Assembly: GCA_031274715.1 (NCBI GenBank)
Contig: JAISPT010000029.1
Coordinates: 1-48,275 of the forward strand
Source of the DNA: Azonexus sp.
GTDB taxonomy: Bacteria; Pseudomonadota; Gammaproteobacteria; Burkholderiales; Rhodocyclaceae
Direction of reading: 5' to 3'
Length of the DNA stretch: 48,275 bases
The position numbers and the translations under genes are program-made. Under the pieces are notes generated by a model. That model saw only the letters and a list, made by a program, of their open reading frames with translations, was not told where the DNA came from and made no database searches. Shown piece after piece: positions 1 to 7,886 of this stretch; positions within the stretch are counted from its first letter, which is position 1, and the number at the start of each line of letters is the position of its first letter.

Positions 1-60
1 ACCCGGCAGCAATTCAGCAATCCGAAACCATTGTGTGTCGCTCAACATTCGCCGATCCAT
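1..60 (-). CDS. IS5-family transposase, N-terminal 20 residues (partial)
   Basis: The frame begins with ATG at base 60 and reads MDRRMLSDTQW, FRIAELLPG to the window edge. The pattern L-S/T-D-x-Q-W-x-x-I-x-x-L-L-P-G is the hallmark of the DUF4096 N-terminal domain of IS5-type DDE transposases. The catalytic DDE residues lie beyond the window, so completeness and activity cannot be judged. The frame is not that of the disrupted host gene. Confidence 0.72.
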   Translation of the reverse strand, partial: MDRRMLSDTQWFRIAELLPG

Positions 61-115
61 GTGTCACATCCAAATCCCAGAATGGGAACACAAATTGGCT
101 ACTGTGAACAGACCC
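1..115 (-). mobile_element. End of an IS5-family insertion sequence (runs off the window)
   Basis: The minus strand holds the 5' end of an IS5-type transposase (1-60) preceded by about 55 non-coding bases. The host AlbA_2 reading frame loses its family similarity at base 115/116, which I take as the element's end. The terminal sequence reads GGGTCTGTTCACAG into the element and is flanked by TA(G), which fits the short TA-type target of the IS427/IS1031 groups. The other end lies outside the window, so the inverted repeat and target duplication could not be checked. Confidence 0.7.
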
Positions 116-370
116 TAGCAACTCGCGCTGGATTTTGTCGAGCTGGCTGGCGGGCAAGCCAAGCGGCGGAAACACGGGGCGGCCATCGGCGTCGCAATCC
201 TGCCCGATCACCACATAGCCACCGCCCAGGTTCTCGAAATCGTTGGCGAAGGCGCACAGCGTGCGAATGATCGCGTCCGGGTTCCATCCAGCCTTGTACT
301 CGATACGTTCGCCTTCGACCGTACGCTGGCGTAGCAGGTCGTTGAGGTTGATGGGGAGTTTGCTAACCAT
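116..370 (-). pseudogene. AlbA_2 (Schlafen-like) domain protein, cut by the IS element
   Basis: The 85 host codons (start ATG at 370) encode the N-terminal part of an AlbA_2/Schlafen AAA_4 domain: the motif RIEYKAGWNPDAI near residues 22-34, AFANDFENLGGGYVVIG near 41-57, then a conserved stretch ending at RELL. Relatives with this start are usually about 450-550 residues long with C-terminal helix-turn-helix repeats. Here similarity stops at base 116 and the frame runs on into IS sequence to a stop at base 14. The gene is the last readable member of the hsd-associated operon and overlaps the preceding small AlbA_2 piece by 8 bases. Function of the family: nucleic-acid or nucleotide binding, often linked to defence islands. 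This copy is probably dead. Confidence 0.72.
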
Positions 371-521
371 GTCGAATTACCACGCATGGCCAGCCATCAA
401 CGCTGTTAACAAACACAGTCAATTTTACCGCGATGCTATCCGCATTGGCTTCGTCGCGCTTGAACTGGCGGTGCCTGTCTTCGCCGCGAGCGAGGAGCGG
501 CTGGAGGTCGATTTCGGTCAT
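363..521 (-). pseudogene. Short AlbA_2-like fragment (52 aa)
   Basis: A 52-residue frame starts at 521 with ATG overlapping the stop of the HNH gene (ATGA, translational coupling). It reads MTEIDLQPLLARGED, then RHRQFKRDEANADSIAVKL and TVFVNS. This matches the first 40 residues of AlbA_2 proteins, where L-L-x-x-G-E-x-x-x-x-Q-F-K-R and N-A-D-S-L-A are conserved. After NS the expected G-G-x-[IL]-[LI]-x-G-V is missing and the frame stops. It is most likely the 5' remnant of a full gene, deleted when the next AlbA_2 gene was joined to it. A small stand-alone protein cannot be excluded because the coupling signal is intact. Confidence 0.6.
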
Positions 522-1336
522 GTCCACGCCTCATACACCTTGGCTTTTACAGCCTCCGGTGCTGTCTTGCGGATGCAGGCTTCAGCGACCGACGAAAATT
601 CCTCCTTGTAGTCGATCATTTTCTTCAGATCGACAATCACCGTTGCTTGTCGAATTTGTTTAAGACTCTGAGGCTCATCCGAGGCCGACGAATAATCCTT
701 GATCTTATCGGCACACTTTCTCCACACATCGGCACGATTCTGGTTCAGTCGGTCCAGGCGATTCAGTCCAAGAATTTCAATGGTGCCGTCAACGCGATTT
801 TGTTCTGCTTGGTCGATGCCGGTTATCGCTACTACCCTGCAACTGTCTTCATCCATTTCGTAGGAAATCAATCGCGCATCGTCAGTAATCGGGTCAATCA
901 ATAGCGGCGCTTCCAGCTTGAGAGAGTTAGGATCGTTGGCTGTCGCGCAATGGTCTTCACATAGCGGAAATACGTCATTTTTCTTCGTGTTGATGAGCTG
1001 ACCGCAGACTCGGTAGTTTCGCCAATCAAAGGCGAGCCACCAATAACCCTCCCGCTGGTTTTTATCAAAATCGGAAACACATCCTTTGGGGCGGTAGTGG
1101 TCTACGTGAACTGCGGAAACCGACTCCTTGGCCTCGGTGTACCAGCACTTGTTGTGAAAAAGTTGTAGCAGCCAGTCCCGCACCTTGTTATCGCGCCAGA
1201 GTCCTTCATATTTTTCGATGATGGCTTTTCGATCTACGTCAGTCTTTGCGGCACACAGCTCCTTTGTAGCTGCTTCGGCTTTCTTGATCCACTCATCGGG
1301 CGGCGTGGAGTTCTCCGGGATATGAACTTTGCGCAT
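518..1336 (-). CDS. HNH nuclease of PtuB/TIGR02646 type
   Basis: This 272-residue protein carries the HNH core seen in PtuB-like nucleases: a CWYTE motif (C64, E68), HVDHYRPK at 77-84 with the metal/base histidines, the aromatic block YWWLAFDWRNYR (98-109), and N116 with FPLC at 123-126. PtuB is the nuclease half of Septu; the protein encoded directly upstream is an ABC-type ATPase, as expected for PtuA. The start ATG lies two bases behind the ATPase stop, so the two are co-translated. In the family the pair restricts phage by nucleic-acid cleavage. That this pair acts in defence is inferred from family and from its place inside a type I RM operon. All key residues seem present. Confidence 0.75.
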   Translation of the reverse strand: MRKVHIPENSTPPDEWIKKAEAATKELCAAKTDVDRKAIIEKYEGLWRDNKVRDWLLQLFHNKCWYTEAKESVSAVHVDHYRPKGCVSDFDKNQREGYWWLAFDWRNYRVCGQLINTKKNDVFPLCEDHCATANDPNSLKLEAPLLIDPITDDARLISYEMDEDSCRVVAITGIDQAEQNRVDGTIEILGLNRLDRLNQNRADVWRKCADKIKDYSSASDEPQSLKQIRQATVIVDLKKMIDYKEEFSSVAEACIRKTAPEAVKAKVYEAWT

Positions 1337-1338
1337 GG

Positions 1339-3129
1339 CTATTTCTTTACCTTCAACGCCTTGGCAAGTTCAGCAAGTTCGCCAGTACGTTCCTCAATAA
1401 TGAGCTTCTGCGCGATCTTTTCAGCCAATGCCTCCTGTGCCTTCAATTCCTTCTCAGGCAACAACTGGCTTAACGGCTGGCTGCGTGCCTCGTACATCTT
1501 CTGGATGAAAAGCTGATACATAGGGTCGCGATACTCGCGTGAAAAACCAAGCTCGTCGAGGTAGTGACGCAGCCGTTCAAGCTCGCCTTGCTCTCTGTGC
1601 GTCAGGCTTTGCTTGGCTTGCTTTGCCAGCAACTCGTTGCGCCGCTGTAAATCGTCGAGCGTTTGTTGATCCAGCGTGGACGACAAGCCAAATACATCAC
1701 TTTTGAGTAAACCTGCCACGCCCATACCCTGTGGATGCTCGACAGGTGTGAGCACCGCGGTACGCTTGTCTTCGCTGCGCAAGACTCGCACCTGCTCCTT
1801 GCGCAAGCCGCCGATCATCATCGGGTCGTGGGTAGTCAGCAGGATTTGCGAACTGGCGGCATCCTCGTCCGAGCCGAGCGCATGTTTGATTTCGTCGAAA
1901 TAACGCAGCTTCCAGATCGGGTTCAGATGCGTGTCGGGTTCGTCGAGCAAAAACAGGCAGTTGCGGTCGCGGGTGATGCGCATCAGGCCTAGCACAGTGA
2001 GTAATTGCAGTTCGCCTTCGGAGAGTTGCGAAAAGCTCACCTTGGCGTCCTCATCGCGTTTCTTCACCGTGATGCGCACTTCTTCTATCAGGTCGCCGAT
2101 GTAAGCGCCTTCGGCATAGCGAAAGAAGCTGTCGGCACTACCGAGTTGTTCGCCGAGTTCTTTCAGTTTTTCGTGGCTGGGCACGAACAGATAAAGCTGG
2201 CGCTGCTTTTCGCTGCGGCCACGAAAGTCGATGCGTTTGTCGGCTTCCTGCTCGATCGGCGCCCACGCCACCTGCCAGAGTTTGTCGAGAAATTCACTGA
2301 CCACATTGCCCCGCGCATACCAGAAGCGCGGGTCGCCCTCATTGAAATCATTGTCGTCGAGTCTGCCGTTACGGCGTTTCTCACGCAGGCGATGCGGCTC
2401 CTTCAGCACAAACAGCGCCGATTCCAGCGCCTCGATACCAAGATCGCCCATGATTTTCTGGAACATCGGATCATTGGAAAGCAGACAGGCCAGCAACACC
2501 AACTGGCTGTGCCCGCCCCGGCAATAGAACAGGCGGCGCAAGCGGTCATCGCCCAAATGTCGGTCGCGGTTTTCGATGTCGCTTTCCAGGCGTTTTGCGG
2601 CTTCTGGATCAAAACCGGACGCACTCTGGAGCCGCGCCAGATCACCGGCGGATAGCTTTTCCTCGACGACGGTTTCCTGCCGCCGGCTGAAACGGCGTTG
2701 ATGCTCCCGAAACAGTTCCTCCAATCGTTCATTGCGCCCGGAGTAGTAGGCAAATACATGCGAAGGCAGCAATTCGCGGTTTTCCAGCAAATATTTCTGT
2801 GACTGCTGCTTGCCGTTCACCTTCACAAAGGGGCGCTTCTGCTTTGCGGTGTCGGCTTCGATACGCACCGTGCGCTCGCCGATGCTGTATTCCAGCGTGT
2901 AATCGAAGGCGGCGTCGCGGTCGAGGTCAATGTCGCGGAAGATCATCACCAAGGCTTCGATCAGGTTGGATTTGCCGGTGCCATTCTGGCCGATGATGGC
3001 GTGGCTACGGATAGGCATAGGCTGCGCATCCGCCTCTGCGCCGTACAAGGGCGCAAGCACGGTGCCGAAGCGGATTTCGACATCGCGCAGGTTGCGGAAA
3101 TTCGGCAGGCGCAGGCAATGAAGTTGCAT
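1339..3129 (-). CDS. ABC-type (SMC/RecF-like) ATPase, PtuA-like, restriction-system associated
   Basis: The 596-residue protein starts with a RecF-like N-terminus (LRLPNFRNLRDVEIRF). It has Walker A GQNGTGKS at 47-54, an ABC signature LSEGE at 369-373, Walker B CLFLLDEP at 391-398 followed by DTHLNP, and an H-loop TTHDP near 433-437. The long middle section between Walker A and signature is the family-specific insert. Such ATPases occur as 'restriction system-associated AAA family ATPases' next to type I RM genes and, with an HNH partner, form Septu-like systems. Here the HNH gene follows by two bases and hsdS precedes with one spare base, so all three are one transcript. The ATPase is inferred to sense infection and gate the nuclease. 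Confidence 0.75.
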   Translation of the reverse strand: MQLHCLRLPNFRNLRDVEIRFGTVLAPLYGAEADAQPMPIRSHAIIGQNGTGKSNLIEALVMIFRDIDLDRDAAFDYTLEYSIGERTVRIEADTAKQKRPFVKVNGKQQSQKYLLENRELLPSHVFAYYSGRNERLEELFREHQRRFSRRQETVVEEKLSAGDLARLQSASGFDPEAAKRLESDIENRDRHLGDDRLRRLFYCRGGHSQLVLLACLLSNDPMFQKIMGDLGIEALESALFVLKEPHRLREKRRNGRLDDNDFNEGDPRFWYARGNVVSEFLDKLWQVAWAPIEQEADKRIDFRGRSEKQRQLYLFVPSHEKLKELGEQLGSADSFFRYAEGAYIGDLIEEVRITVKKRDEDAKVSFSQLSEGELQLLTVLGLMRITRDRNCLFLLDEPDTHLNPIWKLRYFDEIKHALGSDEDAASSQILLTTHDPMMIGGLRKEQVRVLRSEDKRTAVLTPVEHPQGMGVAGLLKSDVFGLSSTLDQQTLDDLQRRNELLAKQAKQSLTHREQGELERLRHYLDELGFSREYRDPMYQLFIQKMYEARSQPLSQLLPEKELKAQEALAEKIAQKLIIEERTGELAELAKALKVKK

Positions 3130-3130
3130 T

Positions 3131-5023
3131 TCAGGCGCTCGCCGACTCGAAGATTTCGTTCATCATGGCGGGTTCGGGTTCTTGTATCCAGCCGTTCGCC
3201 ACTTCGGTTTTCAGTTGGGCGTAAAAAGCGTCGATCTCGCCGCCGTAGCGTTGCCACAGATCTTTGGCATTCAGCCCGCCTTGCTGGCGCGTGAGGATGG
3301 TGGCCAGCGGCGCTTGATCCTTGACGGTGGGCTTTTTGCCCGAACGCAGCGGTGCGGATAGTTCGGTTTTGGGTGCTTTCATGGGGGCGTCCTGGGTGGG
3401 GGCAATGGTGATGCCAGCAATGCTGGCGACAGAAGATAGCGCGAACATCTCTCCGCACTGATTGGCACCTTGAAGCTGTTTTTTTAAGTCTGCAATCACA
3501 GAGGATATCCTCTTCGCAACAGATAATATTCTGCGTTGTTCATTAAGCGGGGGTAGAGGAATAAGATATTCCGCCAGCGATTTTCCAGTTAAATGTTTGA
3601 TGGTCGCCCCTGTGTAATAGCGAGCTAGTCTGCCTGAAAAATAGTCATGTTCTAGGCAAAAAAGAATGTAACCTGGCGCAACATCAGGACCACACCGAAA
3701 ACGATGAAGTGCTTTTTGAATCACAAACTCTTCGTCACAATCCCAGATGGCAGCTCTTCCTGGTTCGCCTCCTTCGCAGATTATCAGATCATCTCGCTTT
3801 ACACTGATACGAGGAAGCTCATGCTTTTCAACGCGAATCTGCAGCACATTATGTAGATCAATTTTCCGCCAACGCACGTTGACGTTTCTTAAATAAGGTT
3901 TGAGTTCCCCCTTGTTTTTTGAGGCGTCTAACATTTTCCCAAGACGAGCCTCACCAAGCCATGAACATTTAGCCCAAAGCCAATGGCTTGGTATTTTCCA
4001 ATTTGTCGCCATCGAGTCCACGGGTGCTGTCGATTCAGCTCTCAAAGCCAAGCTCTCCGAAATGGCTTCGCCCGGCTCCGTTGACGTTATCAGCCCCATG
4101 AGAGCTAGTTTTTTGATGCTCTGCTCAAGATCATCCACATCCTCTGGAGCAGCAAACAGGTGAGAAAAATTTTCTGACAAGCGCATCCAAGCGATTTTCA
4201 GTTCATCGGGCGACGTGGCAGCGGCGACGGCTTTCAGGGTGGACTGGCGCAGGGCGGTTTGCAGTTGGTGGCGGCTTTTCTGCTGCGCTTCCAGCTTGTC
4301 GCACAAGGCCATCAGTTCATCGACTTTGGTGACAATGCGGGATTGTTCTTCGGTGGGAGGCAATGCCGCTGGAAGAGCTAATAGCTGATCTTGTTTAATG
4401 CCGGAGACCGTAGTGCCAGTTCCTTTTACATCTCTTGTCTTGTAGAGAATAAAGAAAAAATCTGGATTAACCTCCGGTGGCAGCTCCAATGCCTTTAAAT
4501 CTTGATTGATCGCTAGCTCGACACGGTTGATTGCGATTTTACCAAGCCCCATCCGCGTGCAAACAATGACTCTATTTATTGGAATCAAGTTTGACGAACT
4601 ATTTCGCAATCCTTCCTCAGTAATATAATCTTCTGTGGAGTCGATGTATTTTTGATCTTTCAGATCTTTGACGCTTGCCCAGGGAATTGCGCCTCCCCAG
4701 TATGCAGGATTGTTTTTCGATGGAGTGCCACCACCCGTGATGGTAAGCGTTAAGTCGCCAAGGCGACAAATCGCCCAGTGTGCTGGAGCCTTTACCAAGC
4801 CATAAGGAACCCGGGACTGTTTTGAAACGACCTTCTTTTGTTCTGGATGGGCTTCTTTCCGCCGCCAGATAGCTTCCAGTAATGGCATTGCCGAAACCGG
4901 AATGTTTGTTTCAATCAAATCCCCCGATGTCGCTAGTTGAAGCACCAACTCCCGCAGCCGCGTCACCCCGCCCGGCGCATTGGCAATATGTCCAAACTCC
5001 GCAATAAACCGCTGCGCGTCCAT
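3131..5023 (-). CDS. hsdS: Type I restriction system specificity subunit HsdS
   Basis: HsdS sets the DNA target of the HsdM/HsdR complex. The 630 residues hold two target-recognition domains: TRD1 around 75-250 (VPYGLVKAPAHWAICRLGDL opening; ALPPTEEQSRIVTKVDELM closing helix) and TRD2 around 335-530 (WKIPSHWLWAKCSWLGEARLG; LPPLNEQRRIL). A conserved helix of leucine/glutamine type separates them. About 90 further residues form a C-terminal extension not seen in ordinary 400-450 residue HsdS, but compatible with the longer EcoEI (type IB) subunits. The start ATG overlaps the yhcG stop (TGATG). Both TRDs (roughly 3450-4780) are visibly richer in A+T than the flanks, as expected for exchangeable recognition domains. 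The recognition sequence cannot be read from the sequence. Confidence 0.88.
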   Translation of the reverse strand: MDAQRFIAEFGHIANAPGGVTRLRELVLQLATSGDLIETNIPVSAMPLLEAIWRRKEAHPEQKKVVSKQSRVPYGLVKAPAHWAICRLGDLTLTITGGGTPSKNNPAYWGGAIPWASVKDLKDQKYIDSTEDYITEEGLRNSSSNLIPINRVIVCTRMGLGKIAINRVELAINQDLKALELPPEVNPDFFFILYKTRDVKGTGTTVSGIKQDQLLALPAALPPTEEQSRIVTKVDELMALCDKLEAQQKSRHQLQTALRQSTLKAVAAATSPDELKIAWMRLSENFSHLFAAPEDVDDLEQSIKKLALMGLITSTEPGEAISESLALRAESTAPVDSMATNWKIPSHWLWAKCSWLGEARLGKMLDASKNKGELKPYLRNVNVRWRKIDLHNVLQIRVEKHELPRISVKRDDLIICEGGEPGRAAIWDCDEEFVIQKALHRFRCGPDVAPGYILFCLEHDYFSGRLARYYTGATIKHLTGKSLAEYLIPLPPLNEQRRILSVAKRISSVIADLKKQLQGANQCGEMFALSSVASIAGITIAPTQDAPMKAPKTELSAPLRSGKKPTVKDQAPLATILTRQQGGLNAKDLWQRYGGEIDAFYAQLKTEVANGWIQEPEPAMMNEIFESASA

Positions 5024-6096
5024 CAGGCATCCTCCGTGCCGCGCTGCTCCAGCCGCACTTGTGACCGCGCGATGGCCTCATGCAGCTTGGCCTGCAACAC
5101 CTCCTTCGGCGGCAGCACGGTGATGTATTCGGCAACATGGATGCCGCTGGCGTCCAGTTCCAACAATTCGATTTGCTCGCGCTTTTTGCCGCCGCACAGG
5201 ATGATGCCCAGCGGCGGTGCTTCGCCGGATTCCAGTTCGTGTTTGGCGAGCCACCGCAGGTACAGCTCCATCTGACCTTTGTATTCGGCCTTGAAGTCGC
5301 CGAGTTTGAGGTCGATGACGACGAGGCGCTTCAAGCGGCGGTTGTAGAACAGCAGGTCGATGTAAAAATCGTCGTGATCGATCTGGATGCGTTTTTGTCG
5401 CGCCACGAAACTGAAGCCCGCACCCAGTTCCAGAAGAAATTGCTCCAGTTCGCGCAGGATGGCGTCTTCCAGATCGCGCTCCAGGTAGCGGTCGTTGAGG
5501 CCGAGGAAATCCAGCACATAGGGGTCTTTCAGCACGAGAGCGGGCGTAATTTCGCCGGTTTCGCGCAGCGTCGCGAGTTCCTGCGCCAGCAGGGCATCGG
5601 GTTGTCTGGACAGCGCCGTGCGCTCGAACAAGCGGGTGTCCTTGCGTTCGCGCAGGCGGCGCACGCTCCAGCCTTCGTGGGCGCTCATTTGGGCATAGAA
5701 GTCGCGCGCCAGCGGGTCGGCCAGATAGATCAGTTCGAGAAAGTGGCTCCAGGTCAATTGTCTCGACAGCGTCAAGACAATGTTTTCCTCAGCGAAGGTT
5801 TCCGCAAAACGCAGCATGTGGCGCAGATTTTTTTCCGAGAAGCCGCGTCCATAGTCGGTCTGCAATTGTCCCGACAGTATGCGAACAATCTGTTCACCGT
5901 AGGCGGCGCGTTCCTGTTTGAGCACTTCGACGCGGATACGCTGGCCGACCTGCCAGTACAGCAGGGTCAAGGCGCTGTTGACGGCGGTGGCGAGGTGCTG
6001 GCGACCTTGTTCAATGAGCTGGCAGATGTCGCCCAATAGCGCCGCATCGGTTGTCTGGGCGGGCTGAGATTCAGGTTTTTTGCGCGGCGGACTCAT
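5023..6096 (-). CDS. YhcG/DUF1016 family PD-(D/E)XK nuclease
   Basis: A DUF1016 N-terminal domain (about 15-190; LYWQVGQRI, GRGFSEKNLRHMLRFAE) is followed by a C-terminal PD-(D/E)XK nuclease domain. Its likely catalytic residues are D247 in FYIDLLFY and D262/K264 in IDLK; a conserved Q275 follows. YhcG proteins are frequent passengers between hsdM and hsdS of type I RM operons; their biochemical role there is not settled. The gene overlaps the hsdM stop (ATGA) and the hsdS start (TGATG), so it is coupled to both. The nuclease residues look intact. Confidence 0.85.
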   Translation of the reverse strand: MSPPRKKPESQPAQTTDAALLGDICQLIEQGRQHLATAVNSALTLLYWQVGQRIRVEVLKQERAAYGEQIVRILSGQLQTDYGRGFSEKNLRHMLRFAETFAEENIVLTLSRQLTWSHFLELIYLADPLARDFYAQMSAHEGWSVRRLRERKDTRLFERTALSRQPDALLAQELATLRETGEITPALVLKDPYVLDFLGLNDRYLERDLEDAILRELEQFLLELGAGFSFVARQKRIQIDHDDFYIDLLFYNRRLKRLVVIDLKLGDFKAEYKGQMELYLRWLAKHELESGEAPPLGIILCGGKKREQIELLELDASGIHVAEYITVLPPKEVLQAKLHEAIARSQVRLEQRGTEDA

Positions 6097-7874
6097 GCTT
6101 GCGTCTCGTCCGCCCCGAAGTGGTGTGCCAGCGCGGCGGCCAGTTCGCCTTTCAAGCGGTTTTCGGTTTCCTCGATCTCGCCGAGCAGCGTTTTGTATTT
6201 TTCCAGCAGCACGTCGGGATCGTGGCTTTCTTCTTCTGGCGCGTTGGGGTTCTTGAGGTCGAGGTTGTAGATTGGCCAGTAAAGGCGGTCGCCTGCGGCC
6301 TGTGCATCGCGGGCCTGTACGCGAAGCGTCTCTGCGCGTTTGCGTAGCTCATCGATTTTCGTTTCGGCCTTTTCGCGTTGCCTGACATTGGTAATGGCGA
6401 AAAGACTGGCACGCAATGTTTTAGCTTCAGCCTCGGCTGAGGCAGCCTCGTTGTTTAGTTCTTCAGACCGTGTCCAGTGCGGCTGCGCGGCGACCAGCGC
6501 CTGTGCGCGCTTGGCCTTAAAATTTACCTTCCATGCGAAAGCGTTTTCGGTGCGAGTGGTGAAATCGTCCGCTTCCTCGCCCCACCATTCGATTTCCGGC
6601 GCGAACTCCTCAAAACGGATCGGTTTGGTTTTGGAATAGCTTTTGTAGCCTGGCGGATAGGGGTGCTCGTAAAACCAGATGGTTTCGGTATGAAAGCGTT
6701 CGGACCCGTCGCCTGTTGTTCCCCCTTTGGTGAAAAACAGTAGATTGGTCTTGATGGTGGTGTAAGGCGCGAACACGCCCTTGGGCAAGCGCACGATGGT
6801 GTGCAGCTTGCACTGCTGCAACAGGCGCTCCTTGATTTGCGCCTTGATGCCGTCACCGAACAAAAAGCCATCAGGCAACACCACGGCGGCGCGGCCATGT
6901 TCCTTGAGCAGCTTGACAATGAGCTGCATGAACAGGTCGGCGGTTTCCTTGGTGGGGTGGTGGTAGCCGCTGCCGACGGTGTCGTCTTCGTAGCCGCCGA
7001 AGGGTGGGTTGGTGATGATGCAATCGACGAAATCGTTTCGGTGCCAGTCGTTCCAACCGACGCTGAGGGTGTTGCGGTGTTCGATCTGGCTGGGCACGTC
7101 GATGCCGTGTAACAGCATATTGGTGGTGCAGAGCAGGTGCGGAAGCTGCTTTTTCTCGATGCCGCGAATCAGTGTTTCGATCAGGCTTTTATCGCTGGCT
7201 TTGGATTTGGCGCTGATCTGCTTGCCGAAGTGTTCAATGGTTGCCGTCAGAAAACCGCCCGTGCCGCAAGCCGGATCGAGTACGGCTTCCTTCTTTTTCA
7301 AACGCGGGTTGACGCGATCCACCATGAATTGGGTGATCGCGCGCGGGGTATAGAACTCCCCGGCATTACCCGCGCCGCGCAAATCGTTGAGCAGTTGCTC
7401 GTACACGTCGCCCAGTTGAGCGCGGTTCTTGAAGTCGTTGAAGTCGATGGCTTCTTCGAGCTTTTCAATCACGGCCAACAGTTGGGCGCCGGATTTCATG
7501 TAATTGTTGGCGTCTTCGAAGACGCTGCGGATCACCTTGTGTTGTGCAGTGCTGCCAGTCAGATATTTCAGCGCGGGGAACAGGTCATTGTTAACGAAGC
7601 TGATAATTTCGCTGGCGGCCGTTTGAGGCTTTTTCTTGCCATCTTTATCGGTAATGTAAGCGGCCCAATTGCGCCAACGGAAATCCTTGTCCAAGGGTGA
7701 CTTGTATTTTTTCCCGGCCTCCTTGGCGTTGTCTTCCCATTCCTGCTCACGCTGGTCGAAGACTTTGAGAAACAGCATCCAGGTGAGTTGCCCCAGGCGC
7801 TGGGCGTCGCCATCGACGCCGTCGTCCTTGCGCATGATGTCCTGAATGGATTTGATGGTGCTGCTGAGATTCAT
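6093..7874 (-). CDS. hsdM: Type I restriction-modification DNA methyltransferase subunit HsdM
   Basis: HsdM transfers a methyl group from SAM to adenine N6 in the target chosen by HsdS, protecting host DNA. In the 593 residues an HsdM N-terminal helical domain (about 1-160) precedes the catalytic domain with the SAM-binding motif I DPACGTGGFL at 200-209 and the catalytic motif IV NPPF at 289-292. The region near 465-540 (ARAQALVAAQ..., AEAEAKTL) is helical and coiled-coil-like, the usual contact to HsdS. The gene starts 12 bases after hsdR and ends in an ATGA overlap with yhcG. Confidence 0.92.
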   Translation of the reverse strand: MNLSSTIKSIQDIMRKDDGVDGDAQRLGQLTWMLFLKVFDQREQEWEDNAKEAGKKYKSPLDKDFRWRNWAAYITDKDGKKKPQTAASEIISFVNNDLFPALKYLTGSTAQHKVIRSVFEDANNYMKSGAQLLAVIEKLEEAIDFNDFKNRAQLGDVYEQLLNDLRGAGNAGEFYTPRAITQFMVDRVNPRLKKKEAVLDPACGTGGFLTATIEHFGKQISAKSKASDKSLIETLIRGIEKKQLPHLLCTTNMLLHGIDVPSQIEHRNTLSVGWNDWHRNDFVDCIITNPPFGGYEDDTVGSGYHHPTKETADLFMQLIVKLLKEHGRAAVVLPDGFLFGDGIKAQIKERLLQQCKLHTIVRLPKGVFAPYTTIKTNLLFFTKGGTTGDGSERFHTETIWFYEHPYPPGYKSYSKTKPIRFEEFAPEIEWWGEEADDFTTRTENAFAWKVNFKAKRAQALVAAQPHWTRSEELNNEAASAEAEAKTLRASLFAITNVRQREKAETKIDELRKRAETLRVQARDAQAAGDRLYWPIYNLDLKNPNAPEEESHDPDVLLEKYKTLLGEIEETENRLKGELAAALAHHFGADETQA

Positions 7875-7886
7875 GGCGATTCGTTC

